Assembly (NCBI GenBank): GCA_964595565.1 | Contig: CAZQQX010000010.1 | Coordinates: 1 to 51,709 of the forward strand | From: JAQVEM01 sp964595565 | Lineage (GTDB): Bacteria > Actinomycetota > Humimicrobiia > Humimicrobiales > Humimicrobiaceae | DNA length: 51,709 bases | Direction: 5' to 3' | In this document: in pieces, positions 16,852 to 25,332 of the stretch | How the letters are laid out: each line of letters starts with the position of its first letter | Numbering within the stretch: the first letter of the stretch is position 1 | The notes under the pieces: model-generated | Databases searched by the model: none | Seen by the model: the letters and a program-made list of their open reading frames with translations, nothing else | Told to the model about the DNA's origin: nothing | Program-made: the position numbers and the translations under genes

Positions 16852-19425
16852 TTATCTGGCAACTATATTAACCAGTTTTCCCGGCACAACTATCTCTTTT
16901 ATTATTTTCCTGCCATCTATATATTTTCTTATTTTCTCAGATGAAAGGGCGTATTCTTTTAATTTTTCACCGGATGTATCCACAGGTAAATCCATCTTAT
17001 CTCTGAGCCTGCCATTTACCTGAAATACTATAGTAGTAATTTCTTCTTTTGCAATCTCGCTATCATACCCGGGCCATTTAACTTTATGGATGCTTTCATC
17101 ATTACCTGACATGAGCCACAGCTCTTCGGTAATAAACGGAGTAATTGGAGAAAGAAGTACCAGCAATTTCCCGGTTACTTCCCTGACAAGTAAAATATTT
17201 TTCCTGTTATCTGCCACTTCATCCTGGTATTTGTAAAACATGTTAACCAGTTCCATGATGGCACTGATGGCGGTGTTAAAATTAAATCTATCAAGAATGT
17301 CATCCGTTACCTTTTTTATGGTCTGGTGCAACTTTTTATATAACTCCCTTCCCTGGCCGCTTAATTTTCCATCATTGTATGCGTCCCTGATTGAATTATT
17401 TCTCTCCCGACCATGTTCCCGGGAACGATAAATATCTAATTTATCAATATCTTTATTGTTAAATTCACCCATAAGTTCATTATTTCTAACCACCAGCCTC
17501 CAGACTCTTTTTAAAAATCTGTTCGCTCCTTCTACCGCAGCGTCGTTCCAGTCCACAGGACTGTCCGCCGGTCCCATAAACAGTACATACAATCTTAATG
17601 TGTCGGCCCCGTAGCGGTTGTAAATTTCAGATGGATTGACAATATTGCCCTTTGATTTTGACATTTTCTGTCCGCCAAGATTTACAACACCATGGGGAAA
17701 ATATTTAATAAAAGGCTCCCTGAATTTAATAAGACCTTTATCATAAAGGACTTTGGTAAAAAATCTTGAATATATAAGATGCATGCTGGCATGCTCTATC
17801 CCGCCTATATACTGGTCTACAGGCATCCAGTAATCCACTTTTTTTCTGTCAAAAGCCTGACTGTCATCATGAGGGCTGCAGTATCTTAAAAAATACCAGG
17901 AAGAGCAAACGAAGGTATCCATGGTATCGGTTTCCCTTTTTGCTTTCCCCCCGCATATGGGGCAGGTGGTATTTACAAATTCATCGCTATAGGAAAGCGG
18001 CGACAGCCCCCTCGGCTTAAAATCTACATCATAGGGAAGAAACACCGGTAAATCTTTCTCCGGCACAGGGACTGTGCCGCACTTATCACAATAAACAACA
18101 GGAATTGGAGCTCCCCAGTATCTCTGCCTTGAAATCAGCCAGTCCTTTAATTTATAATTTACGCTAAATTTACCGATATTATTTTTTTCAAGATAAGAGA
18201 TGATTTTCTTTCTGCCTTTCTCCGAATCAATACCGCTGAATTCCCCTGAATTTACCATTATCCCTTCACCGGTATAAGCAGCATTTATCACAGGGTGACT
18301 CTTTCCGTCTGGAGATATTACCTCTTTAATGGGAATTTTATATCTAGACGCAAATTCAAAATCCCTCTGGTCATGGGCAGGAACCGCCATTATGGCGCCG
18401 GTCCCATATTCCATAAGAACATAATTGGCAATCCATACCGGAACCTTCTCACCATTAAGTGGATTTACTACATATCTCCCCGTAAAACATCCTATTTTTT
18501 CCACTTCGGTTGAACCACGTTCAATATCACTCTGTTTTGAAATTATACCCCTTATTTTTTCAATACCCTTCTTATACTCCCCGGACCCAACAATTTTATC
18601 TACCAGGGGGTGCTCGGGAGCAAGTATGAAAAAGGTGACCCCGAATAAAGTATCCGGCCTGGTGGTAAATACGGAAATATTGATATCTCCCGGCCCATCA
18701 AGTTTGAAATCAACAGTAGCCCCCTCGCTCCTTCCAATCCAGTTCCTCTGGATGGCAAGAACTCTTTCCGGCCATCCTCCCTTCAGAAGTTCCATATCGT
18801 CAAGAAGCCTCCGGGCATAATCGGTGATTTTAAAGAACCACTGTGATAGTCTCCTCTTTTCAACCGGGCTGCCGCATCTTTCACATTTACCTGAAATCAC
18901 CTGCTCGTTTGCCAGAACAGTCTGACAGGAATTGCACCAGTTAACCGGTGCCTCCTTTTTTTCTGCCAGCCCCATTTTATAAAACAACAAAAAAAACCAC
19001 TGTGTCCATTTATAATAATCGGGCTCAGAAGTTATAATCTCATCGTTAAAATCATAACTTATCCCCATTCTTCTCAGAGCTTTCCTCATTTTATCAATAT
19101 TAGACATGGTGCTCTTTTTTGGATGAAGGCCATTTTTTATGGCTGCATTTTCTGCAGGTAGCCCGAAGGCATCAAAACCAATGGGATGAAGGATATTGTA
19201 CCCTTTTCTGTGAAGCACCCTTGCCACAACATCCCCGATTGTATAATTTCTTGCATGACCCATGTGAGGCTCCCCGGAAGGATACGGAAACATTTCCAGC
19301 AAATAGTATTTCGGGTCATCCTCTGAGGATTTAAGGGAATATATTTTTTCTTTTTCCCATTTCTCGATTAACTTTTTTTCTATTTCCCGGGGATCATAAG
19401 CTTTATTTAAACTCGCTTTTCCCAA
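16852..19425 (-). CDS. leuS: Leucyl-tRNA synthetase
   Basis: This class Ia synthetase charges tRNA-Leu. The HIGH motif appears as H-M-G-H at residues 54-57 inside P-Y-P-S-G-E-P-H-M-G-H-A-R-N-Y, and the K-M-S-K-S loop lies in V-N-L-G-G-Q-K-M-S-K-S-K-G-N. The CP1 editing domain contains T-T-R-P-D-T-L-F-G-V-T and A-V-P-A-H-D-Q-R-D. A four-cysteine zinc module is seen near residue 170 (C-N-S-C...C-E-R-C). The 857-residue length is typical. It starts with TTG at 19425, with AAAGGA 7 nt upstream. rsfS lies just upstream, as in actinobacterial genomes. Its substrate tRNA-Leu(UAG) is encoded at the right edge of this window. Confidence 0.98.
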   Translation of the reverse strand: MGKASLNKAYDPREIEKKLIEKWEKEKIYSLKSSEDDPKYYLLEMFPYPSGEPHMGHARNYTIGDVVARVLHRKGYNILHPIGFDAFGLPAENAAIKNGLHPKKSTMSNIDKMRKALRRMGISYDFNDEIITSEPDYYKWTQWFFLLFYKMGLAEKKEAPVNWCNSCQTVLANEQVISGKCERCGSPVEKRRLSQWFFKITDYARRLLDDMELLKGGWPERVLAIQRNWIGRSEGATVDFKLDGPGDINISVFTTRPDTLFGVTFFILAPEHPLVDKIVGSGEYKKGIEKIRGIISKQSDIERGSTEVEKIGCFTGRYVVNPLNGEKVPVWIANYVLMEYGTGAIMAVPAHDQRDFEFASRYKIPIKEVISPDGKSHPVINAAYTGEGIMVNSGEFSGIDSEKGRKKIISYLEKNNIGKFSVNYKLKDWLISRQRYWGAPIPVVYCDKCGTVPVPEKDLPVFLPYDVDFKPRGLSPLSYSDEFVNTTCPICGGKAKRETDTMDTFVCSSWYFLRYCSPHDDSQAFDRKKVDYWMPVDQYIGGIEHASMHLIYSRFFTKVLYDKGLIKFREPFIKYFPHGVVNLGGQKMSKSKGNIVNPSEIYNRYGADTLRLYVLFMGPADSPVDWNDAAVEGANRFLKRVWRLVVRNNELMGEFNNKDIDKLDIYRSREHGRERNNSIRDAYNDGKLSGQGRELYKKLHQTIKKVTDDILDRFNFNTAISAIMELVNMFYKYQDEVADNRKNILLVREVTGKLLVLLSPITPFITEELWLMSGNDESIHKVKWPGYDSEIAKEEITTIVFQVNGRLRDKMDLPVDTSGEKLKEYALSSEKIRKYIDGRKIIKEIVVPGKLVNIVAR

Positions 19426-19451
19426 TTATAAATCCTTTCATGAATAATAAA

Positions 19452-19802
19452 TTAACCTGTGTCCCATTTTATTTCCCTGGAATCCCTCCAGAGCCTTTCA
19501 AGTTCATAGTATTCCCTCAGTTCATTGGTAAAAATATGAATCACAAAGTAGTTGAAATCAACTAAAATCCATCTGCCTTCGGACAATCCGCTGATATTTA
19601 TGGGAAGCAGGCTCTTCTTCTTTAGATAAGTACAAATCTCCTCTTCTATCCTTCTGGTCAATCTGTTGTTTTTGGCGCTTATTATTATGAAGTAATCAGT
19701 GATAATAAGCCTTGAACTCACATCCAGAACCTTTATATAATCGGCCTTTTTTTCATCGGCTATTCTTGCAACTTCCTTAACGGTTTTAACCATATCTCTC
19801 AA
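19452..19802 (-). CDS. rsfS: Ribosome silencing factor RsfS
   Basis: RsfS binds uL14 on the 50S subunit and blocks subunit joining during starvation. The conserved core is present: D-Y-I-K-V-L-D-V-S...I-T-D-Y-F-I-I-I-S-A, G...W-I-L-V-D-F-N-Y-F-V-I-H-I-F, and Y-Y-E-L-E-R-L-W at the C-terminus. I place the start at TTG 19802, with AGAGGG 6 nt upstream, giving 116 residues, the usual size. The frame stays open to GTG 19859, which would overlap the LCP gene by 20 bp and add 19 residues not typical of the family; ATG 19793 is a third option. It sits between the LCP-family gene and leuS in the nadD-rsfS-leuS neighbourhood. Confidence 0.93.
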   Translation of the reverse strand: MRDMVKTVKEVARIADEKKADYIKVLDVSSRLIITDYFIIISAKNNRLTRRIEEEICTYLKKKSLLPINISGLSEGRWILVDFNYFVIHIFTNELREYYELERLWRDSREIKWDTG

Positions 19803-19839
19803 TTCTGGCCCTCTGGCAATTTCTCTTCTATTTTTCTTA

Positions 19840-21639
19840 TCACTGATTTGTATAATCACTCCCCACTGTTACACTGATATCCACATTATGTACATTATCT
19901 TCTGAATATTTTATCACGCCTGTGCCAAGCCTTTCCCGGATACTCTGCGCCAGTTCATTTACACTTTCACGGGATGAGAAAATAGTTATCTCTGTCTGGG
20001 TATAATTATAATTATCTGCATCTTCTGGCTCCAGCATTACCACTGTTTCTTCCCCGGAATTAAAATGACTTTCAATTATATCGGTAACTGTCCTTGCCAG
20101 TTTACCCGTGCCTTCCCCGTTCAAAACAATTATTTTTACCAGCTGGTCTGCCGCTTCTTCATCTGCTCCGGCTTCAGTTACCAGAGTCAGATAGTCTTTC
20201 CCCAGAATCACAATAATATCCGGCCCTGTTACTTCATCTTCTCTTACATTAATACTGCCTGTTCCCAGAACCTGCTTGATATCACTGGCTGCAGCCAGCT
20301 TATTTTCATCCGGAGAATAAACCAGAATCTGTGTATACTCATAAACATTATCAGAATTACCTATTTCAATTACCTCGTATTTATTCCCGCCGTCTTCAAA
20401 TTTTAAACCTTTAAAAGTTTCTGAAGTGTTGCCTGCAAGACCAAAGGCTCCAGGAGAATCATAGGCTCCATTTAGTACGGTAATCTTTACCACTTCCGTG
20501 AAATCACCGGTTTCTTCTACTTCCGGGGTGCTCTCCCTGCTAAATATTTCAGCAAGTTTTGATATATTCTCTGGAACATACACAACGTCTTCACCTTCAA
20601 GTTCTTTTGATGATACATCAAGACTATAAACATAATTATTTTCCGGCTCCAGGCTGGAGAAAACGGCAAATATCCTTAATCTCTCCTCCATACTTGAATT
20701 GGTTTCCATAAAGTCTTTAACCAGGTTTAGATTGCCGGCAAATTCTTCCTCGCTCCCACCAACCATTTTTTTAATAATCGCGTCTACGATTAACTTCTGT
20801 TTTGTAATATCCTCTACAGATATACCCTCTTCTACCCCGCTGAAATATTTCAGGAAATTTAATGCTTCTGCCCCATCAATAAGATTACTGCCTTTTTCCA
20901 GCTTAAAAGTTGAACCATCATCGTAATTTTTTATGGATACTTCTTCATCCATTTGAATATCTATGCCGCCCAGTTCGTTGACTGTATTATAAACGTCAAA
21001 AAGTATATGATAATCTATTTTTATATCCATACCAAGGTCATCCTCCAGGGTAAGGTCCATGAGATCCATCCCCCCTATATTTACCGACCTGCCTATTACC
21101 TCTGTGCCAAAACCCGGTATTTCCATGAGTGTTCGCGGCGGTATGCATAATGAGATTAATTTATTATCACCTCTGTAATAACTGGAGAAGATAATGGAAC
21201 TTATTTCAGGCTCAAGAAGATTCTCTCCGGCGCAGGAGAAAACTATATTAATATCATCACCAAGCACCAGGGACTCCGGTATTGTTATTCTTTCACCTTC
21301 AGGTACCTCTGTTTCGGAAAAAAATCTGTTCTTAACCCAGGGGACAAGCCAGAAAACTATGGCTACAGCAACCACGACCAGAACAAATAATATAGCAGCA
21401 ATTTTAAAAATGGTTTTTCTTCTTTTTTTTCTCTGCTTTATCCTCTTGCTCCTTAACCCCTCACTTTCCACGCTTCTTTCTTCTTCTTCTTGATATCCTT
21501 CAAGTTCAAAATCTTCGTCTTTCAGGAAATCATTCATAGAATCATCATTATCATCTTTACTCCTGTGCTTGAGCTCATAAAAATCTTCTTCATCAGATTT
21601 TTTGTTCCCAAACTCTTTATCTCTGTCATCAAAAGACAT
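19840..21639 (-). CDS. LCP (LytR-CpsA-Psr) family protein with two LytR_C domains, catalytic residues apparently lost
   Basis: LCP proteins usually attach glycopolymers to peptidoglycan. This 599-residue version has a long charged cytoplasmic N-terminus (about 1-75), one membrane helix (about 77-101), an LCP-like domain (about 125-310) and two tandem LytR_C domains, each opening with I-x-V-L-N-G. The LCP fold is recognisable from P-P-R-T-L-M-E-I-P-G and L-G-G-I-D-I. However, the usual G-x-D-x-R start is replaced by S-C-A-G-E-N, and the Arg-rich block near 'A-L-x-Y-x-R-x-R...R-x-x-R-Q' reads A-L-N-F-L-K-Y-F-S-G...I-T-K-Q-K. It may be non-catalytic. The start is ATG 21639, with GGAGG 8 nt upstream. 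It starts 1 nt after the yqeK stop. Confidence 0.82.
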   Translation of the reverse strand: MSFDDRDKEFGNKKSDEEDFYELKHRSKDDNDDSMNDFLKDEDFELEGYQEEEERSVESEGLRSKRIKQRKKRRKTIFKIAAILFVLVVVAVAIVFWLVPWVKNRFFSETEVPEGERITIPESLVLGDDINIVFSCAGENLLEPEISSIIFSSYYRGDNKLISLCIPPRTLMEIPGFGTEVIGRSVNIGGMDLMDLTLEDDLGMDIKIDYHILFDVYNTVNELGGIDIQMDEEVSIKNYDDGSTFKLEKGSNLIDGAEALNFLKYFSGVEEGISVEDITKQKLIVDAIIKKMVGGSEEEFAGNLNLVKDFMETNSSMEERLRIFAVFSSLEPENNYVYSLDVSSKELEGEDVVYVPENISKLAEIFSRESTPEVEETGDFTEVVKITVLNGAYDSPGAFGLAGNTSETFKGLKFEDGGNKYEVIEIGNSDNVYEYTQILVYSPDENKLAAASDIKQVLGTGSINVREDEVTGPDIIVILGKDYLTLVTEAGADEEAADQLVKIIVLNGEGTGKLARTVTDIIESHFNSGEETVVMLEPEDADNYNYTQTEITIFSSRESVNELAQSIRERLGTGVIKYSEDNVHNVDISVTVGSDYTNQ

Positions 21640-21640
21640 A

Positions 21641-22252
21641 TTAAATACCTCCACAAATATTATTCCAAATCTTAACAGTATCAGGATGCAAGAGTTTATT
21701 GCCGTTCATAATATATATTATAGTATTTTTATAGACTTCTAATAAACATAAATTTATATTTTCAAAAGCAATAGCCCTCAGACCTTCTACACCATCATAA
21801 TTTCTGCTTCTTTCAATTTTATCAGAAATAAATAAAATTTTATCCTCCAGGCTCATATTGCAATACCCTGTGGTGTGGAACTTTATTGCCTTCAGTATTT
21901 TACTATCATGAATCCCAAAATCTCTTGAAACCAGATAATCGCCTGCAAAACTATGCAGAATTGGCGGGGTATTTAATTCAAAATCACTGATTTCAAGCTC
22001 ATTTTCCCTGGCTATCCTGACCAGTTCCTCATAACTAAAAATTTTACCATAATCATGTAAAATACATGCTACACTCAGGCTATATAAATCAATACCGGGC
22101 AGAAATTTTTTACCAATCTCATTTGCATACCTTAGAGTGTTTATTGAATGCTTATATAAATCGTCCGGCATCAATTTTTTAATTTCATTATCAATTACTT
22201 TGAGATACTTCTTCTGCTCACCGGTTAATTCAAGGTTATCTATAAAGTCCAT
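21641..22252 (-). CDS. yqeK: YqeK-type HD-domain hydrolase (Ap4A hydrolase family)
   Basis: YqeK proteins are iron-dependent HD-domain hydrolases that split diadenosine tetraphosphate symmetrically to ADP, lowering this stress alarmone. The metal-binding histidine/aspartate set is visible: H35 in L-Y-K-H-S, H66-D67 in I-L-H-D-Y-G-K, H100 in I-L-H-S-F-A-G, and D143-K-I-E in F-I-S-D-K-I-E. The 203-residue length fits. It lies between nadD and rsfS, as in many Firmicutes and some deep actinobacterial lineages. Its ATG overlaps the nadD 3' end by 17 bp without a Shine-Dalgarno sequence of its own, so translation is probably coupled to nadD. Confidence 0.9.
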   Translation of the reverse strand: MDFIDNLELTGEQKKYLKVIDNEIKKLMPDDLYKHSINTLRYANEIGKKFLPGIDLYSLSVACILHDYGKIFSYEELVRIARENELEISDFELNTPPILHSFAGDYLVSRDFGIHDSKILKAIKFHTTGYCNMSLEDKILFISDKIERSRNYDGVEGLRAIAFENINLCLLEVYKNTIIYIMNGNKLLHPDTVKIWNNICGGI

Positions 22253-22871
22253 GTTTTAATATATAATTACTTACCCCCTCGGGCACTAAATAATCTATTG
22301 GCCTATTATCTCTTAACCTATTCCTTATATCAGTTGAGGAAATAGAAAGAGCCGGTATTTCCATTACAAATATTCTTTTGTCTGTAACTATTTTACTTCT
22401 GAATAATCTTTTTCTTAGCTCATCGAGACGGGCAAGGTTATATCCAGGCCGGGTCGCTGCTATAAATTTACACAGTGAAACAATCTCATCTGTATCTTTC
22501 CATGTAAGTATTTCCAGTATAGCATCCGCACCGGTTATAAAAAAGAGCTGTGAGTCATGCCCGTATATTTTTTTTAGCAGCCGCACCGTATCAATGGTAT
22601 AAGATTTACCTTCCCTCTCTATTTCTATCCTTGATACAAAAAAGCTACTGTTTGAAGAAGTAGCGATGACCGCCATAATATACCTGTCCTCGGCACTGGC
22701 TAACCTGTCTTCCACTTTATGAGGTGGATCTCCGGTAGGTATAAAAATTACTCTATCAAGTCCGAACTGACTTAACGCTTCCTGGGCAGTAACCAGATGC
22801 CCGTGGTGTATCGGATTAAATGTTCCTCCCATAATTCCAATTTTTTTGTAATTCTTAATACTTTTTCCCAC
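22236..22871 (-). CDS. nadD: Nicotinate-nucleotide adenylyltransferase
   Basis: NadD transfers AMP from ATP to nicotinate mononucleotide, the central step of NAD synthesis. The N-terminal nucleotidyltransferase signature G-G-T-F-N-P-I-H-H-G-H is at residues 15-25, and the C-terminal I-S-S-T-D-I-R-N-R-L (the ISSTxIR motif) completes the ATP site. The 211-residue length is normal. It starts with GTG at 22871, with GGGA 5 nt upstream, only 1 bp after proA ends. It is part of the obg-proB-proA-nadD-yqeK-LCP-rsfS run on one strand. Confidence 0.96.
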   Translation of the reverse strand: MGKSIKNYKKIGIMGGTFNPIHHGHLVTAQEALSQFGLDRVIFIPTGDPPHKVEDRLASAEDRYIMAVIATSSNSSFFVSRIEIEREGKSYTIDTVRLLKKIYGHDSQLFFITGADAILEILTWKDTDEIVSLCKFIAATRPGYNLARLDELRKRLFRSKIVTDKRIFVMEIPALSISSTDIRNRLRDNRPIDYLVPEGVSNYILKHGLYR

Positions 22872-22872
22872 C

Positions 22873-24129
22873 TTAATCCCTTACCTGGCCATTGCCAAAC
22901 ACTATAAATTTATTAGTGGTCAGCTCCCTTAACCCCATGGGACCACGACAGTGGAGTTTCTGGGTGCTTATGCCCATCTCCGTGCCAAGCCCAAACTGCC
23001 CGCCATCTGTAAAACGGGTTGAAGCATTAACAAAAACCGTAGATGAGTCCACCGCACGGGTAAAATAAATGGAACTTTCATAACTTGATGTTATTATTGA
23101 TTCAGTGTGGTGCGAACCATATTTATTTATATGGGACACCGCCTGCTTGATATCATCAACTACCCTGACAGCCATTTTATAGTCCAGGTACTCCTCATAC
23201 CAGTCTTCCTCAGAAGCCAGGTCAACAGAAGGATAAATTTCCTTTGTTGCAGAACACCCCAGAAGTTTTACATTGTTATCTTCAAGCTTCTTAAGTATAA
23301 AAGGCAACATTTTCCCGGCAACGCTTTTATGAACCAGCAACTTCTCGGCTGCATTACATACACTGGGTCTCTGAGTTTTTGAATTTAAAACTATATTTGT
23401 GATTTTATCTTTGCTCAAACCGCGCAGTATTTCATCAATATAAATATGGCAGTTTCCTATTCCGGTTTCAATAACAGGTATACTTGAATTTTTAACCACA
23501 CTTTCTATCAGACTCCTGCCGCCCCTCGGGATAAGGACATCTATATATTGTCTCAACTGCATTAACCGTGCTACATCCTCCCTTTCGGCAGATGGTATAA
23601 TCTGAACGACACTTTCCGGAAAATTATTTTTTTTAAGGGCTTTACCTATTATTTCCACTATTTTTTTATTGGTGTTAAGAGCATGGGAACTACCCCTGAG
23701 GATTATACAGTTACCTGCCTTCAGACACAGGACTGCCGCATCAATGGTTACCTCGGGTCTTGCCTCATATATTATTCCAACAACGCCCAGAGGTACCCTT
23801 ATATTCTTCAAAATCAAACCATTGGCAAGATTATATCCAAAAATTACTTCTCCCACAGGGTCATTGAACTTAATGACTTTATCTATGCTTTCGGCCTTTT
23901 TTTCTATTCTTTCCCTGTCAAACTTTAACCTATCCATCAGGCTTTCCGAAATTCCCATCTTTCTGGATATTTCCAGGTCTTTTTTATTTTCTTCTACGAT
24001 CTCATCCACGCCTGCAATAATATATTCTGAAATATCATAAAGTATTTTATTTTTAATATCTGTTCCCGCATTAGAGATAAATCCGGTACTTTCTCTGGCT
24101 CTTTTGGCTATTTCAGCGACCCTGTCCAT
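22873..24129 (-). CDS. proA: Gamma-glutamyl phosphate reductase
   Basis: ProA reduces gamma-glutamyl phosphate to glutamate semialdehyde with NADPH, the second step of proline synthesis. It belongs to the aldehyde dehydrogenase superfamily. The catalytic cysteine is C258 in T-Q-R-P-S-V-C-N-A. Other markers are G-V-V-G-I-I-Y-E-A-R-P-E-V-T and the C-terminal F-G-L-G-T-E-M-G-I-S-T-Q-K-L-H-C-R-G-P-M. The length of 418 residues is standard. A strong GGAGGAATAA precedes the ATG. It follows proB by 50 bp; the pair makes the proline branch within the obg operon. Confidence 0.98.
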   Translation of the reverse strand: MDRVAEIAKRARESTGFISNAGTDIKNKILYDISEYIIAGVDEIVEENKKDLEISRKMGISESLMDRLKFDRERIEKKAESIDKVIKFNDPVGEVIFGYNLANGLILKNIRVPLGVVGIIYEARPEVTIDAAVLCLKAGNCIILRGSSHALNTNKKIVEIIGKALKKNNFPESVVQIIPSAEREDVARLMQLRQYIDVLIPRGGRSLIESVVKNSSIPVIETGIGNCHIYIDEILRGLSKDKITNIVLNSKTQRPSVCNAAEKLLVHKSVAGKMLPFILKKLEDNNVKLLGCSATKEIYPSVDLASEEDWYEEYLDYKMAVRVVDDIKQAVSHINKYGSHHTESIITSSYESSIYFTRAVDSSTVFVNASTRFTDGGQFGLGTEMGISTQKLHCRGPMGLRELTTNKFIVFGNGQVRD

Positions 24130-24179
24130 TTATTCCTCCAGTTTTTTAAATTTATTATAACATAAAACAGATAATGAAA

Positions 24180-25316
24180 TTATTCATTAAAAACTACCAG
24201 GCAATCCCTGTGAATCACTTCCCCGCACATAGAATCCCCAAACCCGGATAAAATTTTCTCCCTGTTTTTACCTTTTATTTTTTCTATATCCTCGCTTGAG
24301 AAACTACTTATTCCTTTTGCTATTAATGCCCCGTCAGCTGAATAAACCTTTAAAGTATCGCCCTTGTTGAATCTCCCTTCCACCCTGACTATCCCTGCCG
24401 CCAGGACACTTTTTCCCCTGTGCAATATAGCTTCCTCCGCACCCCTATCAATTATTATGGCGCCTTTTGTTCTTTTTCCGAATGCTATCCATTTTTTTAC
24501 GCTTTTTACTTTCCTGGTAGCTCCCGGAGCAAAAAAAGTTCCTACATCATCTCCGGAAATAACCCGTTTTAAAACATTTTCAGTTTTGCTGTTTGCAATA
24601 ACCGTACTTATACCCGAAAAAGAGCAGATTCTTGCTGCTTTTACTTTGGATTTCATCCCCCCTATACCATAAGTTGAACCTATATCTCCTGCTGCATCTT
24701 CTATATCTTTATCTATCTTATCTATAAACGAGAGCAGTTTTGCATTACTGTAAATCCTGGGGTCTTTATCATACATTCCTTCAATATCAGTCAAAATTAT
24801 AAGAGCATTCGCCTCTGCCAGGACAGCTACCATAGCAGCCAGCCGGTCATTGTCTCCAAACTTTATTTCATCTACCGCCACACTATCATTTTCATTAATT
24901 ATGGGAATGATGTTCAGGTCAATAAGGTTTTTTATGGTATTTCTTATATTAAGATATTGTTTTCTCCTGGTTGTATCTTCATGGGTCAGAAGTATCTGTC
25001 CTATTTTTATATTATTTTTTATAAAGAAGCTGCCGTACAGGTTCATCAGGTTAACCTGCCCCACTGAAGCAGCGGCCTGAAGCGAAGCTAAATCTTCCGG
25101 TTTTTCTCTGATTTTAAGGCTTTCAAGACCAGCAGCAATAGCACCGCTGGTCACAATAATTACTTCTTTCTCTGCTTTAATAAGGGAGCTTACTCCATCT
25201 ACGAATTTCTTAATTCCCTCCCTATCAAGACCGCCATTTCCAGAAGTAAGGCTGCTTGACCCTATCTTTACCACCAGTCTCCTGGCACTTTTTAAATATT
25301 TCATTCTACTTTTCAT
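24180..25316 (-). CDS. proB: Glutamate 5-kinase with C-terminal PUA domain
   Basis: ProB phosphorylates glutamate and is the feedback-controlled first step of proline synthesis. The amino-acid-kinase domain (about 1-260) shows V-V-K-I-G-S-S-S-L-T near the start, V-T-S-G-A-I-A-A-G, I-P-I-I-N-E-N-D-S-V, F-G-D-N-D-R-L-A-A and G-T-Y-G-I-G-G-M-x-S-K. A PUA domain (about 285-370) follows, with L-A-A-G-I-V-R-V-E-G-x-F. The 378-residue length is typical of the PUA-containing form. The predicted ATG at 25316 has GGGTGA close upstream; ATG 25304 is an alternative. It begins 16 bp after obg ends. Confidence 0.97.
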   Translation of the reverse strand: MKSRMKYLKSARRLVVKIGSSSLTSGNGGLDREGIKKFVDGVSSLIKAEKEVIIVTSGAIAAGLESLKIREKPEDLASLQAAASVGQVNLMNLYGSFFIKNNIKIGQILLTHEDTTRRKQYLNIRNTIKNLIDLNIIPIINENDSVAVDEIKFGDNDRLAAMVAVLAEANALIILTDIEGMYDKDPRIYSNAKLLSFIDKIDKDIEDAAGDIGSTYGIGGMKSKVKAARICSFSGISTVIANSKTENVLKRVISGDDVGTFFAPGATRKVKSVKKWIAFGKRTKGAIIIDRGAEEAILHRGKSVLAAGIVRVEGRFNKGDTLKVYSADGALIAKGISSFSSEDIEKIKGKNREKILSGFGDSMCGEVIHRDCLVVFNE

Positions 25317-25332
25317 TCATCACCCGTAAAAA

